Below are positions 18,037-27,462 of a DNA stretch of 64,000 bases, piece after piece (the stretch's first letter is position 1; the number at the start of each line of letters is the position of its first letter). Position numbers and translations under genes: made by a program. This DNA is from Chitinophaga niabensis (lineage in GTDB: Bacteria > Bacteroidota > Bacteroidia > Chitinophagales > Chitinophagaceae): positions 62,001-126,000 of the forward strand of contig JAFIGY010000005.1 in NCBI GenBank assembly GCA_017849435.1, in the 5' to 3' direction. The notes under the pieces are model-generated. The model ran no database searches. It saw nothing but the letters and a program-made list of their open reading frames with translations, and was not told the origin of the DNA.

Positions 18037-18477
18037 TCATTGACGGGAGCTTTTCTGCTGCTTCCAGATCTGGATGCGTTCGTCTGCAGAAAGGATGCGC
18101 CCGTCCGGCTGAACATAGGGCGCCATTTCTTCTTTCCAGTGAACAAATTTCTTGTACTCGAAGCGGTACTTCACAGCGGGATCGTTCTGGGCGCGGCGGC
18201 TGCTGTAACTGCTGCGTTCGAGGGCTTCTTCCTTGTCGTCTGCGCTGAAAAGGTCGTGCTCCGTAGTGGGAGTGGTTTTACCGCGCCAGAAATCTTCGAA
18301 GGACTTCACGGCGGCGAAGTAGTTCACGTTGGGATCGTCCATCATCCGGATCCAGGAGACGTCGTCCGGGGTTTTCCCGGCCATGGAGGCACGCGAGGAG
18401 CTGCCGCGCCGCGAGGCATTGCAGGAGACGGCCAACAGGCATATCAGTCCCCCTGCAACATAATGTTGAATTTTCAT
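18037..18477 (-). CDS. Small lipoprotein paired with the T9SS propeller gene
   Basis: A 146-residue protein with a lipoprotein signal (hydrophobic stretch ending LLAVSC, cysteine 19). The mature part is polar and aromatic-rich. It has a segment FEDFWRGKTTPTTEHD and a later segment FEYKKFVHWKEEMAPYVQPDGRIL that look like diverged versions of one motif. I do not recognise a named family. It precedes the T9SS propeller/lectin gene by 30 bases on the same strand, so the two are probably co-transcribed. It may anchor or assist that protein at the cell surface; this is inference from position. Confidence 0.75.
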   Translation of the reverse strand: MKIQHYVAGGLICLLAVSCNASRRGSSSRASMAGKTPDDVSWIRMMDDPNVNYFAAVKSFEDFWRGKTTPTTEHDLFSADDKEEALERSSYSSRRAQNDPAVKYRFEYKKFVHWKEEMAPYVQPDGRILSADERIQIWKQQKSSRQ

Positions 18478-18750
18478 ATCATAGCGATTGGTGAGGAATA
18501 TCGCAATGTTACTGGATCAATCGGGCCGGGACGTTTACAACAAACACGTAATAATTATTCGGGAATTGGTCTCGGGTGCTTTCAAACAGTTTGCGGTTCG
18601 CGCGATAAGTATTGGCCGGATGCGATTCGTAGTCCCGTGTCTTTATCTTCTTTACCTAAGTTAATTATTTCATGGAAAGAAAGTACATCCTGTTCCCAAT
18701 TGTTAAGGAAACATGACAATTTGAGGAGGCCCGGGGGGAGGGGTTTGTCA
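18478..18750. other. 273-base intergenic stretch without a gene
   Basis: No open frame of note. On the minus strand TAACATTG (one mismatch to TAnnTTTG) lies about 30 bases before the lipoprotein start and may be its promoter. A G-rich run near 18731-18745 follows uppP. No hairpin with a T-tract is seen after uppP. Confidence 0.4.
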
Positions 18751-19545
18751 TTAGATCTCCAGCTTGTAGCCGGCGATGAAAGCGGCCAGGATAATCACGC
18801 CCACCACTATACGATAATACCCCCACATCCTGAAGCCATACTTCTGCAAGACATTGATAAAGAATTTGATAGCCAGCATGGCTACTACAAATGCTACCAG
18901 GTTACCTACCAGCAGCAACTTCATATTCTCCCCGGAGTGCAGGAGAAGGTCTTTGTTCTTCAGTAATTTATACCCGGTAGCTGCCGCCATGGTGGGCACT
19001 GCCAGAAAGAAGGAGAATTCGGCAGCAGCGTGGCGGGTCAGCTTCTGTTGCATCCCGCCAATGATTGTGGCTGCGCTCCGGCTTACACCGGGCACCAGTG
19101 CCAGGCATTGGAAGAACCCGATGCGGATGGCTTTGAAATAGTCCATCTTTTCATCCGTATCGATGGTGGGGTTTTGAAACCATTTATCTACAAAAAGCAG
19201 CACGATGCCACCCAGCAACAGGGTAAGCCCTACTACTTCCGGCTTCTCCAGCAGCTGATCGATATGATCCCCCAGCAGATAACCGAGGATGAGCGCCGGG
19301 ATCACTCCCAATATCAGCTTGAAGTAGAACGCGGGCTTGTTGAAGTTGAAGAACTTCCTCCAGTACAATACCACCACCGCCAGGATGGCGCCCAGCTGAA
19401 TGCAGACCTCGAACAGTTTGGTGAACTCATCCTTATTGATCCCCATCAGGCTGCTGACAATAATCATATGTCCGGTGGAAGATACCGGTATAAATTCGGT
19501 CAATCCTTCTACGATTGCGATGATAATGGCTTCTACTATGCTCAT
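18751..19545 (-). CDS. uppP: Undecaprenyl-diphosphatase UppP (BacA)
   Basis: A 264-residue integral inner-membrane phosphatase that recycles undecaprenyl pyrophosphate to the monophosphate carrier for peptidoglycan and O-antigen synthesis. The motif [14 protein letters not shown] (13-26) and the second signature [13 protein letters not shown] are the conserved active-site segments of BacA/UppP. About eight membrane segments. It is the last gene of the ftsX-DUF3098-uppP run, but a hairpin with a T-rich tail (19564-19583) lies between it and the DUF3098 gene. Confidence 0.96.
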   Translation of the reverse strand: MSIVEAIIIAIVEGLTEFIPVSSTGHMIIVSSLMGINKDEFTKLFEVCIQLGAILAVVVLYWRKFFNFNKPAFYFKLILGVIPALILGYLLGDHIDQLLEKPEVVGLTLLLGGIVLLFVDKWFQNPTIDTDEKMDYFKAIRIGFFQCLALVPGVSRSAATIIGGMQQKLTRHAAAEFSFFLAVPTMAAATGYKLLKNKDLLLHSGENMKLLLVGNLVAFVVAMLAIKFFINVLQKYGFRMWGYYRIVVGVIILAAFIAGYKLEI

Positions 19546-19563
19546 GTTGCTGAAAATAAGAAA

Positions 19564-19583
19564 AGCGATGAAAGTTCATCGCT
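19564..19583 (-). terminator. Hairpin with T-rich tail between the DUF3098 gene and uppP
   Basis: A 9-bp stem (AGCGATGAA/TTCATCGCT) with a 2-base loop. On the minus strand it is followed by TTTTCTTATTTTC and then the uppP start at 19545. It looks like an intrinsic terminator or attenuator inside the operon. The 2-base loop would have to open to 4 in practice. Confidence 0.5.
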
Positions 19584-19618
19584 ATGAATATGTTATCTTT
19601 TTCTTAACCGGGAAAGCA

Positions 19619-19873
19619 TTATTGTTTAGGCTTACGCATAATGGCAAACACCTCTACGGCCAGACCCAGCAGGATCACGATCGGCGCCAGGGTGATACGG
19701 CGGAAGCTGTATACTTCTTCGGGGCTGAAACGTTTAGGATCATCACCACCGCCGCCCAGCATCAACAGGAAGCCGATCACTACCAGTACCACACCGGCCA
19801 GCATCAACTGATAATTGCCCTTGTCAAAAAGGCCGCGCTCCTGCGCTGGTTGTTGTTTTATTTCTTTAGACAT
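19619..19873 (-). CDS. DUF3098 family small membrane protein
   Basis: An 84-residue protein with a polar N-terminus (MSKEIKQQPAQERGLFDKGNYQ) and two hydrophobic helices. These are joined by a short loop with GGGGDDPKRFSPEEVYSFRRITLAP, the conserved block of DUF3098. The family is found in Bacteroidota between ftsX and uppP, as here, which suggests a role in cell-envelope assembly or division. No activity is known. It follows ftsX by 21 bases. Confidence 0.85.
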   Translation of the reverse strand: MSKEIKQQPAQERGLFDKGNYQLMLAGVVLVVIGFLLMLGGGGDDPKRFSPEEVYSFRRITLAPIVILLGLAVEVFAIMRKPKQ

Positions 19874-19894
19874 ATTGCAAGTTAACTTATTAAA

Positions 19895-20767
19895 TCAATA
19901 AAGATCGTCCAGTTTCAATTTGAGATATTTCATCACGGAGCGATGGGTGCTCATCAGGGAGATGCCGATGCCGATAGCGATCAGCCCCAGGAACAACAGG
20001 CTCGTCATAAAATAATCCCGCATACCGCGAAGACCGGGCAATGCCTGCTCGGCAAAATAGATCAGTGCGATCAGTCCCGCTATAGCCAGGATAGCGCTAA
20101 CTGCACCATTGATGATGCTCCGGATATCAAAAGGCTTGGCAATGAACCAACGGGTAGCGCCTACCATTTGCATGGTTTTGATCAGGAAACGATTGCTGAA
20201 CATGGCCAAACGAATGGTGTTATCGATCAGGAACAATACCACAATGGCCATCAGGATACTGATCACCAGCACCACCAGCCCTATCTGCTTGGCTTTATCC
20301 AATACTTCGCTCACCAAAGTACGCTGATAGTAGAGTTCCCGTACCATACTGCGACCGGCGATATTGGCTTCTATTACCTTCAGACTGTCAGGATGCACAT
20401 ATTTCGCATACAGGCTGATATCGATGCTGGCGTACAGAGGATTGAAACCCAGTACGGCAAAATTCTCATCCGGGTTCTCTTTCTTGAATTTCTCCGCCGC
20501 CATGTCCTTACTCACATACTGTATCTTTTTCACAAAGGGCATCACGGCCAGCGAATCTTTCAGGAGCAAAGCCTGGGGTTCTTTCACGTTATCCCGCAGG
20601 ATCACCTGCAGCTCAATACTTTCCTTGTAATAGTCGCTGAGGTTCCGGGCGTTGATCATAAACAGACCCAGTACGCCCAAAAGCAGCAGCACAAGGGTAA
20701 TGCCGATGATGGAATATACGTAAGAAGGCTTCGATTTCTTTGCTGACGATTTCCCTGGTTGAGCCAT
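19895..20767 (-). CDS. ftsX: Cell-division permease FtsX
   Basis: A 290-residue membrane protein with the FtsX layout: an N-terminal cytoplasmic tail and one helix (about 18-38), a large periplasmic domain (about 40-165), then three helices with the family stretch MQMVGATRWFIAKPF. With FtsE it forms an ABC-like complex that activates peptidoglycan hydrolases at the septum. FtsE is not adjacent. The ABC ATPase at 2320-2937 is far away and there is no reason to pair them. It is first in the operon with the DUF3098 gene and uppP. A weak promoter box (TATTTTCG, minus strand, 20786-20793) lies upstream. Confidence 0.9.
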   Translation of the reverse strand: MAQPGKSSAKKSKPSYVYSIIGITLVLLLLGVLGLFMINARNLSDYYKESIELQVILRDNVKEPQALLLKDSLAVMPFVKKIQYVSKDMAAEKFKKENPDENFAVLGFNPLYASIDISLYAKYVHPDSLKVIEANIAGRSMVRELYYQRTLVSEVLDKAKQIGLVVLVISILMAIVVLFLIDNTIRLAMFSNRFLIKTMQMVGATRWFIAKPFDIRSIINGAVSAILAIAGLIALIYFAEQALPGLRGMRDYFMTSLLFLGLIAIGIGISLMSTHRSVMKYLKLKLDDLY

Positions 20768-20814
20768 TCATCTAGAGTTTAGGAGCGAAAATAATAAAAA
20801 TTGGCAGTTATGTT

Positions 20815-20822
20815 TACTTTTG
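20815..20822 (+). promoter_or_regulatory. -7 box for leuS
   Basis: TACTTTTG fits TAnnTTTG. It implies a leader of about 85 bases before the leuS ATG at 20914. No T-box or clear attenuator was found in that leader. A -33 element at proper spacing is not obvious. Confidence 0.45.
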
Positions 20823-20913
20823 CCCTCCCAAACGGTATTTTAACATTTTTTATTATATCGAAATGAGGCCGGTTGGAAATTGAACAGCAAATAAGTAATT
20901 TACTAGTATCGGT

Positions 20914-23691
20914 ATGGAATATAATTTCAGGCAAATAGAAAGGAAATGGCAGCAGCGCTGGGTGGAAACCGGGGCCTACCAGGTGAGCAACAGCAGCAAC
21001 AAGCCTAAATGTTATGTGCTGGACATGTTCCCTTACCCTTCCGGGGCGGGGCTGCATGTAGGGCATCCGCTGGGATATATTGCCTCGGATATCTACGCCC
21101 GCTTCAAGCGTCTCAAAGGCTTTAACGTGCTGCATCCCATGGGATATGACGCTTTCGGTCTTCCCGCAGAACAGTATGCCCTTGAAACCGGGCAGCACCC
21201 TGCTGTTACCACGGAGGAGAATATCAACGCCTTCCGCAAACAGCTGGACAATATCGGCTTTTGCTACGACTGGAGCCGGGAGATCCGGACCAGCGACCCG
21301 GAATACTATAAATGGACGCAGCATATCTTCCTTCAGCTGTTTGACAGCTGGTATAACCGCCACTCCGGCAAGGCAGAGCGGATAGAAGTGTTGATCCGCA
21401 TCTTTGAAGCATCGGGGAACACCAGCCATGAATGTCCCGGCGACCGGAACATCCGCTTCAGCGCGGAGGCCTGGAACAGTTTTTCCTATGAAGAGCAGCA
21501 ACGCATCCTGATGGAATACCGCCTTGCTTTCCTCGCCTATGCGGAAGTGAACTGGTGCCCTGCCCTTGGCACCGTACTGGCCAACGATGAAGTAGTAAAC
21601 GGCGTGAGCGAAAGAGGCGGCCATCCCGTGATCAAGAAAAAGATGCGGCAGTGGTTCCTGCGGATCACTGAGTATGCGGATCGGCTCCTGGAGGGACTGG
21701 AGAAGGTGCAGTTCAGCGAGGCCATGAAAGAAATGCAACGCAACTGGATCGGGAAGAGCCAGGGCGCGGAGATCAAATTCAATATCGCAGGCTCCCTTGA
21801 GAACATCGTTGTATATACTACCCGGCCCGATACGATCTTCGGGGTGGACTTTATGGTACTGGCCCCCGAGCATGAGCTGGTAGACGCCATCACCACCAGC
21901 GAGCAGGCCGAAGATGTTGCCGCTTACAAAGAATATGTACAGAGCCGTTCCGAAAGGGAACGTATGGCCGATGTAAAACAGATCACCGGCTGCTTTACCG
22001 GCGCTTACGCGGTCAATCCCTTCGACGGGCGCAAGATACCCGTATGGATATCCGAATATGTGCTGGCGGGTTATGGTACCGGCGCTATCATGGCCGTACC
22101 TTGCGGAGATCAGCGGGATTTTAACTTTGCGAACCATTTCAGCGTACCGATCACCAATATCCTCGGCGATGCGTACAACGGGAAGGAGGCCAATCCTACC
22201 AAGGAAGGTCTGCTTTTCAACAGCGATTTCATTACCGGTATGGAAATGAAAGCCGCTATGGAAGCGGTGATCAGCAAGATAGAAAACCTGGGGATCGGCA
22301 AACGCCAGATCAATTATAAAATGCGGGATGCAGGATTCAGCCGTCAACGTTACTGGGGCGAACCCTTCCCCATCGTGTTCCGTAACGGCATTGCCGAACC
22401 CCTGCCCACAGGAGATCTGCCGCTGACCCTCCCCTTCGTGGAAAATTATCGTCCCGGTGAAGAAGGAGAAGGACCACTGGCCAATATCGCCGACTGGGTG
22501 AACCTGCCCTCCGACCCCGGCACTTCCCTTCGCAGAGAAACCAATACCATGCCCGGTTATGCCGGTAGCAGCTGGTATTTCCTGCGGTATATGGATCCGC
22601 ATAATGCCGAAACTTTCTGTGACCGTAAAGTATCCGATTACTGGGGACAGGTAGACCTCTACATCGGCGGTACGGAGCATGCGGTGGGGCACCTTCTTTA
22701 TTCCCGGATGTGGACCAAAGTGCTCTTTGATCTCGGATATATCGGCTTTGACGAGCCTTACAGGAAACTCGTGAACCAGGGGATGATCACCGGCAGTTCC
22801 CGGCTCGTATATCGTGTACGGGGCACTAACCAGTTCGTGTCCGCCGGTCTTCGTGATCAGTATGAAACCGATGAACTGCATGTGGACGTGAACATCGTGG
22901 ATGGCCTTGAGCTGGACATCACCGCTTTCCGCGCATGGCGGCAGGAGTATGCCAGTGCCGTGTTCACGCTCGAAGACGGCAAATATATCTGCGGCACGCT
23001 GTCTGAAAAAATGAGCAAACGCCTTTTCAATACAGTGAACCCCAACGACGTAGTGGAGAAATTCGGGGCGGATACTTTCCGGATGTACGAGATGTTCCTT
23101 GGGCCGGTAGAGCAAAGCAAACCCTGGGAAACCAAGGGCATTGAAGGAGTTCACCGCTTCCTGAAAAAACTCTGGCGTCTGTTCATGGATGAGCAGAAAG
23201 GCCTGGTGATCACGCAGGACGCGCCTTCGGCAGATGACCTGAAAGCCTTGCACAAGGCCATCCGGAAGATCGAAGATGATACCGAAAGGCTTTCTTTCAA
23301 TACCGCCGTGAGCGCCTTCATGGTTTGTGTAAACGAGCTTACTGACCTGAAATGCAATAAGAAAGCCATCCTCGAGCAAATACTGATCCTGCTGACGCCT
23401 TACGCACCGCATGTCTGCGAAGAGCTCTGGCAACTGATCGGGAATGATGGTTCCATCCTTAATGCCAGCTTCCCCATGTTCGAAGAAAAATATGTAACGG
23501 AAAGCACGAAAGAATACCCGGTGTCTGTGAACGGCAAGCTTCGCACGACTATCAATATCTCGCTGGAAGCTACCGCGGAAGAAGCAGAGAAGATCGCGTT
23601 GGCGAATGAGGTGATACAGAAGTGGCTGGAAGGGAAACCGCCGAAGAAGGTAATCTTCGTGAAAGGGAAGATGATCAATGTGGTGATATAA
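20914..23691 (+). CDS. leuS: Leucyl-tRNA synthetase
   Basis: A 925-residue class I aminoacyl-tRNA synthetase that charges tRNA-Leu. The HIGH motif is HVGH (48-51, in PYPSGAGLHVGHPLGY) and the KMSKS motif is KMSKR (699-703). The editing domain with TTRPDTIFGVDFMVLAPEH lies in between. Two extra blocks are visible against the E. coli protein: about 148-195, after the HIGH half, and about 629-695, just before KMSKR (RLVYRVRG... to CGTLSEK). The second is in the place of the leucine-specific domain. Both are seen in Bacteroidota LeuRS. The start MEYNFRQIERKWQ is canonical. Confidence 0.97.
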   Translation: MEYNFRQIERKWQQRWVETGAYQVSNSSNKPKCYVLDMFPYPSGAGLHVGHPLGYIASDIYARFKRLKGFNVLHPMGYDAFGLPAEQYALETGQHPAVTTEENINAFRKQLDNIGFCYDWSREIRTSDPEYYKWTQHIFLQLFDSWYNRHSGKAERIEVLIRIFEASGNTSHECPGDRNIRFSAEAWNSFSYEEQQRILMEYRLAFLAYAEVNWCPALGTVLANDEVVNGVSERGGHPVIKKKMRQWFLRITEYADRLLEGLEKVQFSEAMKEMQRNWIGKSQGAEIKFNIAGSLENIVVYTTRPDTIFGVDFMVLAPEHELVDAITTSEQAEDVAAYKEYVQSRSERERMADVKQITGCFTGAYAVNPFDGRKIPVWISEYVLAGYGTGAIMAVPCGDQRDFNFANHFSVPITNILGDAYNGKEANPTKEGLLFNSDFITGMEMKAAMEAVISKIENLGIGKRQINYKMRDAGFSRQRYWGEPFPIVFRNGIAEPLPTGDLPLTLPFVENYRPGEEGEGPLANIADWVNLPSDPGTSLRRETNTMPGYAGSSWYFLRYMDPHNAETFCDRKVSDYWGQVDLYIGGTEHAVGHLLYSRMWTKVLFDLGYIGFDEPYRKLVNQGMITGSSRLVYRVRGTNQFVSAGLRDQYETDELHVDVNIVDGLELDITAFRAWRQEYASAVFTLEDGKYICGTLSEKMSKRLFNTVNPNDVVEKFGADTFRMYEMFLGPVEQSKPWETKGIEGVHRFLKKLWRLFMDEQKGLVITQDAPSADDLKALHKAIRKIEDDTERLSFNTAVSAFMVCVNELTDLKCNKKAILEQILILLTPYAPHVCEELWQLIGNDGSILNASFPMFEEKYVTESTKEYPVSVNGKLRTTINISLEATAEEAEKIALANEVIQKWLEGKPPKKVIFVKGKMINVVI

Positions 23692-23716
23692 GTCAATTAT
23701 GAATTGATATTTATAG

Positions 23717-23752
23717 AGAAGGCCGGGAACCTGGTTCCCGGCCTTCTTTTAT
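23717..23752. terminator. Terminator between leuS and the convergent barrel gene
   Basis: A perfect 14-bp stem AGAAGGCCGGGAAC with a CTG loop (23731-23733), followed by TTTTATTTCTT on the plus strand. It lies between two convergent genes and can act for both, but the T-tract favours leuS. Confidence 0.85.
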
Positions 23753-23770
23753 TTCTTATTCCCGGTTACA

Positions 23771-26188
23771 TTACAGATTCACGCGATTTTCTTCTTCCTT
23801 TGATCCTGTATTCCTGTTGCGCGCGGCTTTGATCTTCTGGTTGCCGAACTTCCATACGAACTGAACGTTCACTTTCCGGTTTTCCCAACGGTTGATCCAC
23901 CGCACCGTTGTTCCGTTGTTGAAAATATCCGCATCATAACGGCGGGTATTGAAGGGATCGGCAATATTCAGGCGGATGCTGCCTTTATCATTAAAAAGAT
24001 TTTTTTGAATACCGATATCCATGCCCAAACTTCTCCTGTTCCTGGCCTGCCCGTTGGGCGCCGGCGTGGAGTAGTCCGCACTCAACTGCAGTTTGACCTT
24101 ACGGGGAAGGATAAACGTAAAATTTGTGGACATCTCGGCACCGTATCCTTTATTATCAAACCTGTTATCTGCCAGATCAGATTTATATCGCGCAAAGCCC
24201 ACACCGATATTGGTTTCCGTTTCCCACCATTTAGTGATGGGCACTACTGCCGTTACCGCAACATATCCATACTCTCCATGCCCCATGTTCTCCGGCCGCG
24301 TGATGATCACTTTTGCCGCCGTATCGCTTCGGAGCAGGGATCCACTGTAGTCCTTCGTGTATGCATAGTACGCCGTTGTGTACAACCATTGATGAAAGTT
24401 GTGCTTCAATTGGAATACATGATTGAATTGCGGCCGCAGGTAAGGGTTTCCTTCGATAAAGGTATAGGGATCAATCGCGCGGGTGAAGGGGTTCAGGGAT
24501 TGATAGGACGGGCGGTTGATACGTTTGCCGTAGCTGAAAGTAAGCTGTTGGTTTTCCGTTAAACGATATAAGACAAATACGGTGGGGAACAGGTTGATAT
24601 AACGGTTGCGGACCAACGAATCCAGCGTAACGCTGAGGCCTTCTGCATCCGTGCGTTCTGCGCGGAGCCCGGCCTGGAAGCTCCATTTCTTCAGATCATA
24701 GCTGAGAGTGGTATAGGCGGCCTGGATGTTTTCCGTGTAACGGAAATGGTTAGTACGAAGGATATCCGGTACCCATTTATCCTGCAGCAGGGAGTCGTAG
24801 CGGATATCACTGTCCGTTTTCACATAGCTGGCTTTCAGGCCGGCTTCCATTTTGAAGGATTTGGAAAAGTATTTCGTATAGTCGGCTTTTGCAGAGGCGA
24901 TCCAGACATCTGCCGGGGCGAGGTTGCGGATGGTGGCGATGCGGGTTTCCGGGCCGGTTCCGGTGGTGAGGTCGTTCACGATGTCTTCGTTGAGACCTTT
25001 GGTGTAGGAGGCTACGTCCGCATCCACTACGAGGTTGCTGCCGAGGGAATCGATATTGGTAAGCAGGTTGAGGTTGAAGCGGTAATTGTTAAAGTTCTCG
25101 CGCCGGTTGGTGAGGGCATTGAGGTAGGAGGGGATCGGTTTACTACTCCCGAAATCCTTTGTAACTGCGTCTGTCCGGCTGTTGGTGTGATAGTTGCTCA
25201 AATTGGCGATAAAGCCCAGGGTTGTTTTTGAGGTCAGGTTGTAATCCACACCCAGCTTCGCGTTCTGTGAATTCGTGAACGGGTGCCAGTAGTTCTCGCG
25301 ATGCAGCTGATCCGTCTGGCCATTGCCTTTGTCCGTCACGCTGGTAAAGGTCAGCAGGTTGTACGATTCGGAGTAATAGTAATTATAATTACCATAGAGG
25401 TTCACTTTCCCTTGCCGGTAGTTCATATTCAGTCCGCTGCTGGCTTTGGGATATTTGCCCATGCCGCCGCCGAGAAATATGTTGCCGTTCAGGCCCTGTT
25501 GTACATTCTTTTTCAGCCGGATGTTGATGATACCGGCGGAGCCGGCGGCATCGAAGCGGGAGGAGGGATTGGAGATGATCTCTATTTTGCTGACAACGTC
25601 TGCGGGTTGGCTTTTGAGCCATTGGGCGAGGGTTTCACCGCTCATGTTGGAAGGGCGGCCATCTATCCATATCTCCACACCGGGAACGCCCATCAGGATA
25701 ATATTATCCTGATGATCCGTTCTTACCCCCGGCGCCCTGCGAAGCACTTCAAAGATCGTATTGCCAGCGGCGATCACGCTGTTTTCCACATTAAGGACAG
25801 TTTTATCTGCCAGCATTTCGATGTAGGGCTTGCGGGCGGTCACTTCCACGGCTTTCAGCGTGGCACCTGTTTCCGCAAGGATCAGCGGTTCCAGGGAAAC
25901 GAGGCGCCGGGCGCTGTCTGCCGTAAAGATGGAGGAAGAAGACCTGCCGGCTCCTATTTGGGATGCGGCCACGAGGTATTTACCTGCAGCAACACCTTCT
26001 ATGATATATTTACCGGCACTGTCGCTCACGGAGCCTTTCACCAGGGAGGAGTCCTTCGCCCGGAGAAGCATGATGGTTGCGAATGCGGCGGGCCTGGACC
26101 GGCTGTCTTTTACAATCCCTGAAACAACGGTTTGTGCACTGGCCTCTGCAAATACCAGGAGTAATAGAATGGCGGACAATGTTTTCAT
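23771..26188 (-). CDS. Outer-membrane beta-barrel protein with carboxypeptidase-regulatory N-domain
   Basis: An 805-residue exported protein of the outer-membrane beta-barrel family found beside LytS/LytTR genes. It has a signal peptide (1-19, ending ASAQ), a carboxypeptidase-D-regulatory-like domain (about 20-110: VSGIVKDSRSRPAAFATIML), a plug-like region (VLNVENSVIAAGNTIFEVLRRAPGV) and a long C-terminal barrel with many aromatic strands. It resembles TonB-dependent receptors but has no SusD partner, so it is not a typical polysaccharide-utilisation pair. Ligand unknown. The divergent LytS-type kinase gene lies 200 bases upstream, which suggests linked control. Confidence 0.85.
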   Translation of the reverse strand: MKTLSAILLLLVFAEASAQTVVSGIVKDSRSRPAAFATIMLLRAKDSSLVKGSVSDSAGKYIIEGVAAGKYLVAASQIGAGRSSSSIFTADSARRLVSLEPLILAETGATLKAVEVTARKPYIEMLADKTVLNVENSVIAAGNTIFEVLRRAPGVRTDHQDNIILMGVPGVEIWIDGRPSNMSGETLAQWLKSQPADVVSKIEIISNPSSRFDAAGSAGIINIRLKKNVQQGLNGNIFLGGGMGKYPKASSGLNMNYRQGKVNLYGNYNYYYSESYNLLTFTSVTDKGNGQTDQLHRENYWHPFTNSQNAKLGVDYNLTSKTTLGFIANLSNYHTNSRTDAVTKDFGSSKPIPSYLNALTNRRENFNNYRFNLNLLTNIDSLGSNLVVDADVASYTKGLNEDIVNDLTTGTGPETRIATIRNLAPADVWIASAKADYTKYFSKSFKMEAGLKASYVKTDSDIRYDSLLQDKWVPDILRTNHFRYTENIQAAYTTLSYDLKKWSFQAGLRAERTDAEGLSVTLDSLVRNRYINLFPTVFVLYRLTENQQLTFSYGKRINRPSYQSLNPFTRAIDPYTFIEGNPYLRPQFNHVFQLKHNFHQWLYTTAYYAYTKDYSGSLLRSDTAAKVIITRPENMGHGEYGYVAVTAVVPITKWWETETNIGVGFARYKSDLADNRFDNKGYGAEMSTNFTFILPRKVKLQLSADYSTPAPNGQARNRRSLGMDIGIQKNLFNDKGSIRLNIADPFNTRRYDADIFNNGTTVRWINRWENRKVNVQFVWKFGNQKIKAARNRNTGSKEEENRVNL

Positions 26189-26357
26189 ATACGGTTTCGA
26201 TTATACTGTAAAGTTGGGCGGATGGCGGATGGCAGACAGTCCTGTTTATACCAACCATCATTTTTGTACGATCAATTGCTATTTTGGAAGGAATTTGCGT
26301 TGGTCGGAGAAAAAGAGGTGTTTGTCGAAGGTATGGAAGTGCCCCTCGCATACCGGT

Positions 26358-26365
26358 TAAATTTG
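26358..26365 (+). promoter_or_regulatory. -7 box for the LytS-type kinase gene
   Basis: TAAATTTG is a full TAnnTTTG match. It predicts a start of transcription near 26372 and a leader of about 17 bases before the GTG start at 26389. Confidence 0.55.
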
Positions 26366-26388
26366 TACCGAATACTTAAATTAACGTT

Positions 26389-27414
26389 GTGAACGCTCAG
26401 CAAACATTAAAAAAGCAAAGGAGGGACCGTACGATCCGTGGGGTGGTGATTATACTGCTATTGTTTACCGGGATACAGATGCGCTATAGTTTCGATACTT
26501 CTCTGAATCCCTTTGGAATCACCTTCATCTTCCTAAAGGTGCTGTTGTTTTCCGCAAACTATTTCTGGTTATACCCTAAGTTCTTCCGCAGCCGGCGTTA
26601 TGGAAAATGGATCATTGCCGCACTGCTGGCGGTGCTGGCGACTACTATTCTACGGTATTCCCTCGAAGAAATGCTGGCGCCCGTCGTGATCGGCAAGAGT
26701 AATTATTACCCGGGTACTTCCAAACTTTATTATCTCATCGATAATTTTTTCTGGTTGAGCCCCTGGATTCTCCTCAGCACTGTGATCCGGCTGATCGAAG
26801 AATGGATAAAGATGGGCCGGGACCGGCAGGTGTTGGAACAACAACGTACTGAAGCGGAGCTCGCCCTCCTGAAATCCCAGTTGAACCCGCACTTTCTCTT
26901 CAATACACTGAACAGCATCTACTCCCTCGCCTATCAGAAATCCGAAAAAGCGCCGGACGCGATCCTGAAACTCTCCGAAGTCATGCGCTACATGCTATAT
27001 GATTCCGAAGATCAACTTGTACCTTTGGAGAAAGAGCTGCAATACCTGCATAGTTTTGTGGACCTGCAGAAAGCGCGGTTCAAGGAGAATATTTATGTGG
27101 ACCTGCTGGTGGAAGGGACGATCACTACGCAGCAGATCACCCCGGTGATACTGATCGCATTTGTGGAGAATGCTTTTAAGCATGGGGTACTGAACGACCC
27201 GACAGATCCGGTACTGATACAGGTAACGATCAATGGCTGCCACCTCCAGCTAATGGTGCAGAACAAAGTGAATGATCTGAAAAAGGATCAGACGGGAGGG
27301 ATCGGCCTGCCTAATATTTACCGCCGGCTGGAATTATTGTATCCCGGCAGGCACCGGCTGGAGATCAGGAACACGGATACCCATTACATCTGCGAACTGA
27401 GCCTGGAGTTGTAA
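26389..27414 (+). CDS. Sensor histidine kinase, LytS/YehU family
   Basis: A 341-residue membrane kinase. The N-terminus has about four membrane helices (about 16-130). A linker coiled coil is followed by the HisKA_7TM-like/His_kinase domain with LNPHFLFNTLNSIYSLA, where H168 is the phosphorylated residue. The C-terminal ATPase part has IAFVENAFKHGV (N box) and GGIGLPNIYRRLE (G box). The start codon is GTG; no ATG is closer to the promoter. The LytTR regulator gene follows after 48 bases and is its probable partner. The stimulus is unknown. Confidence 0.9.
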   Translation: MNAQQTLKKQRRDRTIRGVVIILLLFTGIQMRYSFDTSLNPFGITFIFLKVLLFSANYFWLYPKFFRSRRYGKWIIAALLAVLATTILRYSLEEMLAPVVIGKSNYYPGTSKLYYLIDNFFWLSPWILLSTVIRLIEEWIKMGRDRQVLEQQRTEAELALLKSQLNPHFLFNTLNSIYSLAYQKSEKAPDAILKLSEVMRYMLYDSEDQLVPLEKELQYLHSFVDLQKARFKENIYVDLLVEGTITTQQITPVILIAFVENAFKHGVLNDPTDPVLIQVTINGCHLQLMVQNKVNDLKKDQTGGIGLPNIYRRLELLYPGRHRLEIRNTDTHYICELSLEL

Positions 27415-27462
27415 TGTTTTATATTTTTACGAAAAGCCTTTCGGGGCATCTGGATAAATCTG

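Noticed and set aside
20779-23433. Long minus-strand frame (884 codons) antisense to leuS
   Set aside because: It covers leuS, which has all LeuRS motifs. The antisense frame shows no recognisable domain and reflects the codon pattern of leuS.
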